Origin: an uncultured Acetobacteraceae bacterium
GTDB lineage: Bacteria > Pseudomonadota > Alphaproteobacteria > Acetobacterales > Acetobacteraceae
DNA: 64,000 nt
NCBI GenBank assembly: GCA_903877125.1
Contig: CAIRCM010000136.1
Coordinates: forward strand, 1 to 64,000
Reading direction: 5' to 3'
Position 1 is the stretch's first letter, and the number at the start of each line of letters is the position of its first letter. Under the pieces are notes generated by a model. That model was not told the origin of the DNA and did no database searches. It saw only the letters and a list, made by a program, of their open reading frames with translations. The position numbers and the translations under genes were made by a program. Positions 8,610 through 17,109 of this stretch are shown in pieces.

Positions 8610-10364
8610 ATGGCGACGATAAAATTAAAGGTGGCAGACGAAAAGCCTCCCAGCCTTCCAAAAGCCCCCACCGGCATCGTGGGCCTCGATGAAATCACCG
8701 CCGGTGGTCTTCCCGCCGGGCGGCCCACACTCATCGCCGGGAGCGCGGGGTGCGGCAAGACGATGCTGGCAATGGAGTTCCTTGTGCGCGGCGCGACGGA
8801 GTTCAGCGAGCCTGGCGTATTCATGATGTTCGAAGAAAACGCCGACGAACTCATCGCCAACGTCCGCTCGCTCGGATTCGACCTCGATGACCTCGTGACA
8901 CGGAAGATGATCGCGCTCGATCATGTGCACATCGAGCGAAGCGACATCGAAGAAACCGGCGCCTACGACCTCGAAGGCCTGTTTATCCGCCTCGGCCATG
9001 CAATCGATTCCATCGGCGCGAAACGCCTGGTCCTGGACACCGTCGAGGCGCTGTTCGCCGGCCTGCCGAATGAGGCCATCCTGCGGTCCGAACTGCGTCG
9101 TCTGTTCCGCTGGTTGAAGGATCGCGGCATCACCGCCATCATCACCGGAGAAAAGGGGGATGGAACCGCGATCACCCGCCACGGACTGGAAGAATATGTC
9201 GCCGACTGCGTGATCGTCCTGGATCAGCGCGTGCGGGACCAGATCTCCACCCGGCGGTTGAGGGTGCTGAAATATCGCGGCACGGCGCATGGAACGAACG
9301 AATACCCGTTCATGATTGGAACGAGCGGATTTTCCGTGCTGCCGGTGACATCGTTGCAACTCGATCATCGCGTGTCGCAGCAGCGGGTGTCTACAGGGGT
9401 GCAGCGTCTCGACGAAATGCTCGGCGGACAGGGAGTGTTTCGAGGCAGCAGCGTGCTGATTTCCGGCTCGCCCGGTACCGGCAAAAGCAGCATTGCCGCG
9501 AAATTCCTCGAAACCGCCTGCCAGCGCGGGGACCGGGCGGCGTATTTCGCCTACGAGGAATCCAAGGCACAGATCGTACGCAACATGCGCTCCATCGGCA
9601 TCGACCTGGAACCCTGGATCGACAAGGGGCTGCTGGAAATTCACGCCTCGCGCCCCACGCATCTGGGACATGAACAGCACCTGGTGGTCATGCACGATCT
9701 GGTGCGAGTGTTCAAACCGGCCGTGGTCGCGGTCGATCCGATCAGCAACCTGTTCATGGCGCACGACGATGCGGAGGTGAAACCGACACTGATGCGGCTG
9801 ATCGACTGGCTCAAGACAGAACAAATCACCGCGGTCCTGACTAGTCTGACCAGCGGCGGCGCATCGCCGTCGGAACTGGACGATCCCCTTGTCGGTGTTT
9901 CCTCCCTGATGGATACGTGGTTGCTGCTTCGTAATTCCGAAATCGCGGGGGAGCGTAACCGCACGATCTTCGTGCGGAAATCGCGCGGAATGGCGCATTC
10001 CAATCAGGTCCGCGAATTCGTTTTAAGCGACAAGGGCATCGATCTCGTGGATGTCTATGTCGGTCGAGATCGCGTACTGACCGGAAGCGCGCGCATGGCG
10101 CAGGAAGCGCAGGAACGGGCCGCCGCCACCCTGCACGCCCAGGATCACGAACGCAAATTGAGGCTCCTGGCCAGCAAGCGAAAGGCGATCGAAGCCCAGA
10201 TCGCCGTGTTGCGAGCCGAAGCCGAGGCCGATGAGGCCGAACTCGATTTCATCGTCGCCGAACAGACATTGCAGAATACGATCGAGAATCGGGATAACGC
10301 CGACATAATCCGCCGGCGTGTCGGTATAGCCCGAATGAACGCCATCGCAACGGGCAACCCATGA
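8610..10364 (+). CDS. kaiC: KaiC-like circadian clock ATPase/autokinase
   Basis: A 584-residue double-domain KaiC. CI carries Walker A GSAGCGKT (44-51) and the catalytic Glu pair in [11 protein letters not shown] carries GSPGTGKSS (286-294) and AYEESKAQ. The CII phosphorylation segment VSSLMDT places Ser at 431 and 432, the same numbers as S431/T432 in the Synechococcus protein. After the core, an extra ~88 residues (about 497-584) rich in Ala, Glu, Arg and Gln look like a coiled coil; the cyanobacterial protein is only 519 long. The ATG at 8610 is preferred over a codon at 8571, which would overlap the promoter. It is the first gene of a five-gene overlapping operon, with no kaiA. Confidence 0.95.
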   Translation: MATIKLKVADEKPPSLPKAPTGIVGLDEITAGGLPAGRPTLIAGSAGCGKTMLAMEFLVRGATEFSEPGVFMMFEENADELIANVRSLGFDLDDLVTRKMIALDHVHIERSDIEETGAYDLEGLFIRLGHAIDSIGAKRLVLDTVEALFAGLPNEAILRSELRRLFRWLKDRGITAIITGEKGDGTAITRHGLEEYVADCVIVLDQRVRDQISTRRLRVLKYRGTAHGTNEYPFMIGTSGFSVLPVTSLQLDHRVSQQRVSTGVQRLDEMLGGQGVFRGSSVLISGSPGTGKSSIAAKFLETACQRGDRAAYFAYEESKAQIVRNMRSIGIDLEPWIDKGLLEIHASRPTHLGHEQHLVVMHDLVRVFKPAVVAVDPISNLFMAHDDAEVKPTLMRLIDWLKTEQITAVLTSLTSGGASPSELDDPLVGVSSLMDTWLLLRNSEIAGERNRTIFVRKSRGMAHSNQVREFVLSDKGIDLVDVYVGRDRVLTGSARMAQEAQERAAATLHAQDHERKLRLLASKRKAIEAQIAVLRAEAEADEAELDFIVAEQTLQNTIENRDNADIIRRRVGIARMNAIATGNP

Positions 10365-10660
10365 GTATCGTCCCCGCATTCAAACTGCGCCTTTACATCG
10401 CCGGGCACACAGCGAAATCGGTCGCGGCCTTCGCCAATCTGCACCGCATCTGCGAAACGCATCTCGCCGGCCAGTACACCATCGAAGTAATCGACCTCAG
10501 GGAACCGCCGCAACTGGCCGTCGGCGACCAAATTCTTGCCGTTCCCACGCTGGTGCGGTGCCTGTCCGAGCCGATCAAGAAAATCATCGGCGACCTCTCC
10601 AACGAGGCACGCGTGCTGGTCGGCCTGGACATCAAACCCTCCACGCAAGCGACGGCATGA
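10361..10660 (+). CDS. kaiB: KaiB-like protein (first copy)
   Basis: A 99-residue KaiB. It aligns along its length with cyanobacterial Kai[10 protein letters not shown] at the N-terminus, [40 protein letters not shown]. KaiB switches fold to bind the CI ring of phosphorylated KaiC and reset the cycle. Its ATG overlaps the kaiC stop (ATGA), implying coupled translation. The cis-Pro region (VPTL) typical of the thioredoxin-like state is kept. It is a distinct sequence from the second copy directly downstream. Confidence 0.94.
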   Translation: MSIVPAFKLRLYIAGHTAKSVAAFANLHRICETHLAGQYTIEVIDLREPPQLAVGDQILAVPTLVRCLSEPIKKIIGDLSNEARVLVGLDIKPSTQATA

Positions 10661-10995
10661 AAAATCTGGCGACGATTCTGGCCGAAGGCGACGCGATGCG
10701 TGCCTCCGCCCATTATGTCTTGCATCTATATATCGCGGGATCGACGCCTAATTCAGTCCGCGCGCTCGCGAACGTCCGTCAGATCTGCGAGGAATGGCTG
10801 GACGGGCGCTACGATCTGGAGGTCCTGGACATCGCCCAAAACCCGGCGCTGGCAGCGCCGGCGCGCATCCTCGCCGCGCCGACGTTGATCCGCCTGGCGC
10901 CGCTGCCGATACGCTGCTTCATCGGCGACATGTCGCGAAGGGACAGCATGCTGGTCAGTCTGGGGTTGCGCCCCCTGGTCGCGTGGTCCGCATGA
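10657..10995 (+). CDS. kaiB: KaiB-like protein (second, divergent copy)
   Basis: A 112-residue second KaiB with about 17 additional N-terminal residues before [20 protein letters not shown], a block that is closer to cyanobacterial KaiB ([13 protein letters not shown]) than the first copy is. The C-terminal half, [20 protein letters not shown], is more diverged: Cys and Asp-Met replace usual residues. The ATG overlaps the stop of the first copy (ATGA at 10657). It may bind KaiC differently, compete with the first copy, or act on the kinase encoded next; this is inference. Confidence 0.92.
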   Translation: MKNLATILAEGDAMRASAHYVLHLYIAGSTPNSVRALANVRQICEEWLDGRYDLEVLDIAQNPALAAPARILAAPTLIRLAPLPIRCFIGDMSRRDSMLVSLGLRPLVAWSA

Positions 10996-12554
10996 AACCG
11001 AAGCGCCTCACCAAAGCGGCGATATTCCTGGAAAACCAGGACCTTCGTGCACGATTGGACGATGTGGAGGAAATGCTGCGCGCGATCGGCCGGGGAGAGG
11101 CGGATGCGCTGGTGATCGAGAATGGCGCCGGCCCGAAGGTCTATACCATCGAAGGGGATGAGGCCGAAGCGAACCGGTTCCGTAGCGATATGCTTGCGAT
11201 GGTCAGCGATGCCATCGTCGCCGTGGACGACAACGAGCGCATAATTTACGTCAATGCGGCCGCGGAGCGGCTGTACGGGTTTCCGGCATCGTCGGCACTC
11301 GGGCGGAAGTTGGCGGAAATCCGCACCTCGCACTGGCCAAGCCCCGAAGCCAGAGAAGCGGCTGTTGCAATGTTCAGGGACCGTGGAGAATGGCATGGGG
11401 ATCATGTCCATATCCTGAACGACGGCCGTATTATCGATATCGAATCAAGCAGCACAAAATTGCGAAACGGATACGGAGGCTTGGGTGGCCGGTTGTCGGT
11501 CATGCGCGACGTCAGCGCGCGTAAGAAGCATGAAACGCAGGTGGCGATCTCCGAGACACGCTACCGCCGGCTGTTCGAATCGGCCCACGACGGCATTCTG
11601 ATTCTCAACCCCGGAACGCGCAAAATCGTCGATGCCAACCCCTTCATGACCCAAATGCTGGGCTATTCGCATGCCGAACTGGTGGGTAGAGAATTGTTCG
11701 AGATCGGCCTGCTGAAGGACGAATCCGCCAGTCAGGAAATGTTCCAAAAACTGCGGGCAACGCGGGCGGTGCGGTATGACAACCTGCCGCTGGAAACCCG
11801 CGCCGGACAGCATCAGGATGTCGAAGTCGTAGCTAATCTCTACGACGAAAGTGGTGATCCGGTCATTCAATGTAACATCCGCGACATCACCGAACGCCGC
11901 CGTGCCGAAGAACACGTGAAACTGCTGATGGCCGAGGTCAATCATCGGGCGAAAAACCTGCTCGCCGTGGTGCAGGCCTTCGCGCATCAGACCGCGAAAT
12001 ACGGCGATCCCGCGAACTTCACCGAACAGTTGTCCGATCGGATCGACGGTCTGGCCGCCGGCCAGGATTTGCTGGTGCGAAACCATTGGATGGGCGTGGA
12101 CGTCGCCGATCTTGTCGAGGTGCAGTTGGCCCATTTCAAGGACCTGATCGGTACCCGCGTGCTGATCGACGGCCCGCCCGCTTTGACATTGAACATGGCG
12201 GCCGCCCAGGGCATCGGAATGGCTCTGCATGAACTGGCGACCAATGCCGCCAAGTATGGCGCGCTGTCGAACCGCGTCGGCAGGGTGCACATCGCCTGGC
12301 GGGTGACGGACGCCCCCAAACCGACCTTCTCGATGTCCTGGCAAGAAAGCGGCGGCCCTGTCGTGGCCCCGCCGACCCGCAAAGGCTTCGGCCAAATCGT
12401 CATCGGCCGCATGGCGGAGGCCTCGGTCGAAGGTCGCGCCGAGATGGCGTTTCGGCCAAGTGGGCTCTCGTGGGACCTGTCAGCGTCTGTCGAGAATACC
12501 TTGGTGTCGACCGGATCGCGAGTTCAAATGAGGACCGGCAATGACGCACGATAG
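10992..12554 (+). CDS. PAS-PAS HWE-family sensor histidine kinase
   Basis: A 520-residue soluble kinase with no membrane segment. An N-terminal helical segment (1-55, ending in a GRGEADALVIENG block seen in many PAS kinases) is followed by two PAS domains (about 57-170 and 180-295). The HWE domain has phospho-acceptor H318 in AEVNHRAKNLLAVV, the N box LHELATNAAKYGALS and the diagnostic W-x-E in MSWQESGGP. HWE kinases are typical of alphaproteobacteria and often feed response pathways for light or general stress. The start overlaps the second kaiB stop (ATGA) and the end overlaps the regulator by 14 bases, so it is the likely output of the Kai module. Confidence 0.92.
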   Translation: MKPKRLTKAAIFLENQDLRARLDDVEEMLRAIGRGEADALVIENGAGPKVYTIEGDEAEANRFRSDMLAMVSDAIVAVDDNERIIYVNAAAERLYGFPASSALGRKLAEIRTSHWPSPEAREAAVAMFRDRGEWHGDHVHILNDGRIIDIESSSTKLRNGYGGLGGRLSVMRDVSARKKHETQVAISETRYRRLFESAHDGILILNPGTRKIVDANPFMTQMLGYSHAELVGRELFEIGLLKDESASQEMFQKLRATRAVRYDNLPLETRAGQHQDVEVVANLYDESGDPVIQCNIRDITERRRAEEHVKLLMAEVNHRAKNLLAVVQAFAHQTAKYGDPANFTEQLSDRIDGLAAGQDLLVRNHWMGVDVADLVEVQLAHFKDLIGTRVLIDGPPALTLNMAAAQGIGMALHELATNAAKYGALSNRVGRVHIAWRVTDAPKPTFSMSWQESGGPVVAPPTRKGFGQIVIGRMAEASVEGRAEMAFRPSGLSWDLSASVENTLVSTGSRVQMRTGNDAR

Positions 12555-12909
12555 CCAAACCCCCCGAGTTCTCATCGTCGAGGATGAGCCCATGCTCGCT
12601 TATGCCCTGGAGGAGTTGGTCATCGAAGCCGGCTTCCAGATCGCGGGCGTGGCCGGAAAACTGGACGCTGCGATCGAGATCATCGATCGCGGCGTCTGCG
12701 ATGCCGCCATCCTTGACGCGAACTTGAAGGGTGTCAGCGCGGGACCCGCGGCTGAGGCGCTGAAGGCGCGCGGAGTACCCTTTATCATCCTGTCGGGGTA
12801 TTCCCAGGATCAACGCCACATGGATTTCGCCGGCGCGATCCACCTTCAAAAGCCCTGCCGCCCGGAACGCCTGATCGAGGCCCGACGCAGTATCCTGCTG
12901 GTTCCATGA
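12541..12909 (+). CDS. single-domain response regulator
   Basis: A 122-residue receiver domain with no output domain. The acidic pair (VEDEP), phospho-acceptor D59 (ILDANLKG), switch Ser (FIILSGYS) and Lys (LQKPCRP) are all present. The SGYS block resembles the FATGY-type receivers that partner HWE kinases. It overlaps the kinase gene by 14 bases and closes the operon. As it has no DNA-binding domain, it should act by protein contact or as a phosphate shuttle or sink; the target is not in this window. Confidence 0.92.
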   Translation: MTHDSQTPRVLIVEDEPMLAYALEELVIEAGFQIAGVAGKLDAAIEIIDRGVCDAAILDANLKGVSAGPAAEALKARGVPFIILSGYSQDQRHMDFAGAIHLQKPCRPERLIEARRSILLVP

Positions 12910-12958
12910 GCAACAACAGCCGGATTATCAGGTCAGCTGTTGCCCCACGCCCCCCACG

Positions 12959-14392
12959 CTAACACGATGACGATGAACATCCCCCGCACCCGCTGCTCCC
13001 GCCGCTGTCGCCCCCGCCGCTGCTGCAACCGCTGCTCCCGCTGCCCCCGTCGCTGCCACACCCCGAGGAACTGCCGGTCCCTCCCGTGCGGTGCGCCGGT
13101 ATCGCCAGCGCGGCATAGGGCGTGCCGATCAATACCCCCGCTCCGCCCAGGGCCAGGGCAAGCGCCAGTTCGCTTTCCAGCGGTGCCCGGATCAGCCGCT
13201 TCATTTGACCGCGCATCTGTTTCAGCAAATCGTCGCCCGCCCGGCTCCGAAACGGCCGCCGCATCACCGCGATGATCGCTGCCAGGAGGGTCAGGACCAG
13301 CATAAGGATCAAAAACCCGACGGGCCGGTCACGGTCCAGCCCAACCTGTATTTTCTCCACCCCAAGGACAAACAGCGGTGCGAACAGCACGAGCGTTACC
13401 AGCGATATGGTCGCCCGGCGTGCATGGGTCAGCACCAGCCCGCGCTGTTCCAAAGACCCCCGGATGGTCGTCAAGGCCGGCGCCGCGGTTGCGCGAACCC
13501 TGCCGTAGCGCGCGCCATCGTTCACATAGGGCGCCAGCAGCCCCGGCACCGTTGTATTCGGCCGCACGGCGATCAGGCCACTGGGTGCGATCGTGACATT
13601 CCCGCCGGCCATCGCCTCCAGCATCGCGGTCGCGAACGCGCGCTGGGGGCCGCCCGCGAGGTAGGCCGTCTCGGCCGTGCTCAGCGCACCGCCATGCACC
13701 GCCGGCCCCACGCCCCGCAGCATATGCCGTGCGAAAATCGTCAGAATCCCCACCAGGATGAGGCAACCGACATAGAATTGCAGGAACGCCGCCCCGCTCA
13801 AATCCAACGGGTTCGCCATTTGCGCCATGGCCGAGGCGGGAAACACCGCCATCGCCATGAGCCCAAAAGCCCAACGCCCGGATAGTCGAGGCCGCGGGAG
13901 GACGAACATCCGTTCGGTATCGATGGTACGAAACCGCGGCCGTTGGCCGAACTGTCGCTGGGTGGACGGCCAGAACGCCTCCGGCGGTGGTCCGAACCAG
14001 GCCTCGTACGTGACCAGCGTCCGAGCATACTGTTCGCGGAACTTCCGGTCTTCCGCCGCTCCGCCCTCGGTCGGGTCGTGATGCAGGCGATGCCCCAGCA
14101 CCTGCCCGCACCAGACATCCCAATAATCCCGCGAATACGTCAGATGCTTATGCCAGACCTCGTCCACATCTTCGCTCGGCGTTACCGGCGAGCCCTGCAC
14201 CACCGACAGGAAGCAGAAACGGCGGTGTTCTTCGATGATTTGGCGGGTGTAAGCCAGCGTCCAGGATTTTTCCCGGGCAATGCGGCGCGTGAAGTCCAGC
14301 GGGGTGCCAGGTATCTCGAACGGGTGGGCGACGATCCGTTCCCATAGCGCGCGTCGCTCGCCGGTCCAGTGCGGTTTGGTCAAAAACTCCAT
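12959..14392 (-). CDS. TIGR04222-type membrane protein with Cys/Gly/Ser tail
   Basis: A 477-residue protein with a soluble N-terminal part (about 1-165, including DEVWHKHLTYSRDYWDVW, a block shared with glycine-rich-domain proteins), then four or so hydrophobic helices (near 175-195, 205-225, 330-350, 365-385, and a last one near 415-435). The end is a low-complexity tail of about 33 residues made only of Cys, Gly, Ser and Asp, with Cys in a spaced pattern and as the last residue. This matches the TIGR04222 family, whose function is unknown. The gene converges on the kai operon, ending 50 bases from the response regulator gene. Confidence 0.75.
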   Translation of the reverse strand: MEFLTKPHWTGERRALWERIVAHPFEIPGTPLDFTRRIAREKSWTLAYTRQIIEEHRRFCFLSVVQGSPVTPSEDVDEVWHKHLTYSRDYWDVWCGQVLGHRLHHDPTEGGAAEDRKFREQYARTLVTYEAWFGPPPEAFWPSTQRQFGQRPRFRTIDTERMFVLPRPRLSGRWAFGLMAMAVFPASAMAQMANPLDLSGAAFLQFYVGCLILVGILTIFARHMLRGVGPAVHGGALSTAETAYLAGGPQRAFATAMLEAMAGGNVTIAPSGLIAVRPNTTVPGLLAPYVNDGARYGRVRATAAPALTTIRGSLEQRGLVLTHARRATISLVTLVLFAPLFVLGVEKIQVGLDRDRPVGFLILMLVLTLLAAIIAVMRRPFRSRAGDDLLKQMRGQMKRLIRAPLESELALALALGGAGVLIGTPYAALAIPAHRTGGTGSSSGCGSDGGSGSSGCSSGGGDSGGSSGCGGCSSSSC

Positions 14393-14562
14393 GCCATCCA
14401 GTTAGCATCCGGCCCGCGCCCGTGCGACCGCGGACTGTGGCGCTAAAGCAAATGTGACCGCCGTCACATCCCCTGGCACCTCGCGCGCCCGGACCACCCC
14501 CACCTGACACATTTGCCGTGGCCCGCTACCATCCCCCGCATCGAACAAGGGGGAACCGAACC

Positions 14563-15498
14563 ATGTGGGAACCGAGCGCACGTTATCCCGATCCGGCCGT
14601 GCAGGTCTTGGACGCCAGCTTCAATCAGTATCGCCTGCCGCTCGCGTCGGTCGAACGACTCTACACCGGCTGCCGGTGGTCGGAAGGCCCGGTCTACGTC
14701 GGCGATGGCCGCTACCTGCTCTGGAGCGACATTCCCAACGACCGCATCCTGAAATGGGAGGAGGAAACTGGCGTTGTCTCGGTCTTCCGCAAGACATCCT
14801 ACAACGCCAACGGCAACACCCGCGATCGGCAGGGCCGCCTGGTGACCTGCGAACACCGCGGCCGTCGCGTCAGCCGCACCGAATACGACGGAACGATCAC
14901 CACGATCGTCGACAGTTTCGAGGGCAAACGCCTGAACTCCCCCAACGATGTCGTGGTCAAATCCGACGGCTCGATCTGGTTCACCGACCCAGCCTTCGGC
15001 ATCAGCGGCTACTATGAGGGCGAAAAGGCCGACGCCGAGTTGCCGATGGCGGTCTACCGCGTCGATGGCGTCACCGGCCACGTCGCCAAGATGACCGACA
15101 CGGTCGAAGGTCCAAACGGCCTGGCCTTCTCGCCCGATGAATCGATCCTCTATGTCGTGGCGTCGCGCGCGATGCCGAACCGCAAGATCGAGGCATTCGA
15201 TATCACCGACAGCGGATTGAAGAACCAGCGCGTATTCATCGACGCCGGCCCCGGCACGCCCGACGGCTTCCGCGTCGATATCGACGGCAACCTGTGGTGC
15301 GGCTGGGGGATGGGCGATCCGGCGCTGGATGGCGTGCGGGTGTTCAACAAACATGCCCAGCCTATCGGCCACATCGCACTGCCCGAACGCGCGGCGAACC
15401 TGTGCTTCGGCGGACGTTTCCGCAACCGCCTGTTCATGGCGGCGAGCCACGGGCTGTACTCGCTCTACGTCAACACCCAGGGAGCCATTGGGGGATAG
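14563..15498 (+). CDS. SMP-30/gluconolactonase/LRE family protein
   Basis: A 311-residue six-bladed beta-propeller of the SMP-30 family, calcium-type lactonases that open sugar lactones. Metal ligands of the family are visible: Glu in RWSEGPVY, Asn in LNSPNDVVV, Asn in EGPNGLAFSPDES and Asp in GTPDGFRVDIDGNLW. The ATG at 14563 follows AAGGGGG at a good distance; a codon at 14518 would add 15 unlikely residues. No signal peptide is seen. It has a clear paralogue at 40361-41314 that shares the same blocks. It is followed by a VOC gene 87 bases on. Confidence 0.88.
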   Translation: MWEPSARYPDPAVQVLDASFNQYRLPLASVERLYTGCRWSEGPVYVGDGRYLLWSDIPNDRILKWEEETGVVSVFRKTSYNANGNTRDRQGRLVTCEHRGRRVSRTEYDGTITTIVDSFEGKRLNSPNDVVVKSDGSIWFTDPAFGISGYYEGEKADAELPMAVYRVDGVTGHVAKMTDTVEGPNGLAFSPDESILYVVASRAMPNRKIEAFDITDSGLKNQRVFIDAGPGTPDGFRVDIDGNLWCGWGMGDPALDGVRVFNKHAQPIGHIALPERAANLCFGGRFRNRLFMAASHGLYSLYVNTQGAIGG

Positions 15499-15518
15499 CC
15501 TTTTGGTATCCGTCTAAG

Positions 15519-15552
15519 CCGGGGTCTTCGCGGTCACCCCCGCGAACCCCGG
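15519..15552 (+). terminator. strong GC hairpin between the lactonase and VOC genes
   Basis: CCGGGG and TTCGCGG (split by a two-base bulge) pair with CCGCGAA and CCCCGG across a short loop, 21 bases after the lactonase stop. There is no T run, so it may be a transcript-end stabiliser or a Rho-independent terminator of the weak kind. It separates the gene from the VOC gene. Confidence 0.4.
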
Positions 15553-15585
15553 ACGGTTCAAAGGGCACCGGCTCAGGAGTCAAAG

Positions 15586-16053
15586 ATGAACATAGATATC
15601 AACGGTATGGCCCATGTCATCCTGACCGTGAGCCAGTTCGACGCCGCCCGACGCTTCTACGGCAGCCTGTGCACGGCAATGGGCATGAAGCCGGTCTTCG
15701 ATGGCGAGCAGTTCTGCTACTGGGTCGGCGGACGCACCGCGATCGGCATCGAACCCTGCGATCCCGCCCATGCCCAGGAACGCTTCGTTCAAGCTCGGGT
15801 TGGGCTGCATCACATCTGCCTGCGCGCCCGCGGCCGCGATGATGTGGACCGGTGCGCGGCCCTGCTGCGCGAGATCGGGGCGACGATCGTGCGCGGCCCG
15901 AACGAAAGCACCTGGGCACCGGGCTATTATTCGGTGTTGTTCGAAGATCCCGACGGCATCCGCCTGGAAATCAATCACGTCCCCGGCGTCGGATTGCTCG
16001 CCGATGGCGCATCGTTGAACCCGACCGAGGGCTACGGCGAGCCGCGGGCCTGA
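15586..16053 (+). CDS. VOC-family (glyoxalase/dioxygenase-fold) protein
   Basis: A 155-residue vicinal-oxygen-chelate protein with the usual pair of beta-alpha-beta-beta-beta units. Likely metal ligands are His in MAHVILTV, His in VGLHHICLRA and Glu in IRLEINHVP. Family members act as glyalase, extradiol dioxygenase, epimerase or resistance proteins; nothing here selects one. The ATG follows CAGGAGTCAAAG, a good ribosome site. It converges on the MidA-like gene with about 40 bases between the stops. Confidence 0.85.
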   Translation: MNIDINGMAHVILTVSQFDAARRFYGSLCTAMGMKPVFDGEQFCYWVGGRTAIGIEPCDPAHAQERFVQARVGLHHICLRARGRDDVDRCAALLREIGATIVRGPNESTWAPGYYSVLFEDPDGIRLEINHVPGVGLLADGASLNPTEGYGEPRA

Positions 16054-16092
16054 TACCAGCGGCCTCGGCGAGGCCGGTGCCGGTCGCGGCGA

Positions 16093-17109
16093 TCACGGCC
16101 CAAATCCCGGCAACGGCGGACAGGATGCGCTCCCGATCGCCAATGCCTTGAACAGCCGTCCCATCCGGTCGGGTTCCCCCAACCGCCGTGCCGCCTCCAT
16201 CGTCGCCGCCGCGCGCGCCGGCGGCAGGTTGCGCGCCAAACGGTTGCTGCGCTGAAACAGGCCCAGTGCCGCCAGAAACATGCCTTGCGGCACCGGCCCA
16301 TGCACCGAGGCCCTACCCCCCCGCGCGACCTCGGCCAGTGTGGCGAAATCCACGTGCGCGGTCAGATCGGCGCTCCCTGCCGGTCCCAGCGGATCGGCCG
16401 GTTTGCCGCCGGCCAAAGCCTGTAGGCTGTCGCCAAAACCGCTATGTTCCGGCCCATAGTCCAAAAACAGCGCCGCCCCCGGATGTCGGCCGAAACGATC
16501 GACCAGCGCCCGGACGACAGCTTCGGCCGGTTCGTTGATTTCCCGTACGATGGGACCGCCCGTCTTCACGCCAGCCGGCGGTGACAAACCAACCGTCGAG
16601 GGTCGTTCCGAGAACAGCCCATCTGCGACATATCGTTCCAGCCATCGGTCTGTCTGCCAGACGAACTGACGGATCGGCAGTGCATCGAGGAACTCGTTGG
16701 CCAGCAGAATCATCGGCCCCACCGGCACCTCGGACAAATCATCGTGCCACACTGCATCCGGCACCCGCGTTGCCTGCTCCGCCCGTAGCCGCGGCGAGGT
16801 CTCGATCAGATGAACCCGCAACGCCGTCCTGAACGCAGGCATCGCCTGAGCCACCGCCCGCAACGCGTCCGCCATCAGCGTGCCGCGTCCCGGTCCGGCC
16901 TCCACCAACATCACCGGCACCGGCGATCCCAGCAGCTGCCAGGTCACCGCCGCCCAAAGGCCCAGGATCTCCCCGAAGACCTGACTGATTTCCGGTGAGG
17001 TCGTGAAGTCGGCAAAAGGATCGTGCGTGGCGTAATAGGCGGCATTGGCGCGCGCCATGAAGGCGTCGAGCCGCTCCATCGTCACCGGTACGACCGCCGG
17101 ATCAGCCAT
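16093..17109 (-). CDS. MidA/NDUFAF7-like SAM-dependent methyltransferase
   Basis: A 338-residue protein of the family that includes NDUFAF7, the protein arginine methyltransferase of complex I assembly. The N-terminal block HDPFADFTTSPEISQVFGE and the SAM-binding motif LVEAGPGRGTLMADALR are diagnostic, and LANEFLDALPIRQFVW follows as in the family. Bacterial members are conserved but their substrate is unproven. The start overlaps the end of lgt by 28 bases, so it is the last gene of an hldD-lgt-midA unit. Confidence 0.88.
   Translation of the reverse strand: MADPAVVPVTMERLDAFMARANAAYYATHDPFADFTTSPEISQVFGEILGLWAAVTWQLLGSPVPVMLVEAGPGRGTLMADALRAVAQAMPAFRTALRVHLIETSPRLRAEQATRVPDAVWHDDLSEVPVGPMILLANEFLDALPIRQFVWQTDRWLERYVADGLFSERPSTVGLSPPAGVKTGGPIVREINEPAEAVVRALVDRFGRHPGAALFLDYGPEHSGFGDSLQALAGGKPADPLGPAGSADLTAHVDFATLAEVARGGRASVHGPVPQGMFLAALGLFQRSNRLARNLPPARAAATMEAARRLGEPDRMGRLFKALAIGSASCPPLPGFGP

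Noticed and set aside
8610-8700. General-stress (EcfG-type) promoter for the kai operon
   Set aside because: I saw no GGAAC-N16/17-CGTT upstream of kaiC. A sigma-70-like TTGAAT-N17-AATAAT fits better.
16054-16092. A small plus-strand gene following the VOC gene
   Set aside because: The frame overlaps the end of the MidA-like gene and has no ribosome site or domain.
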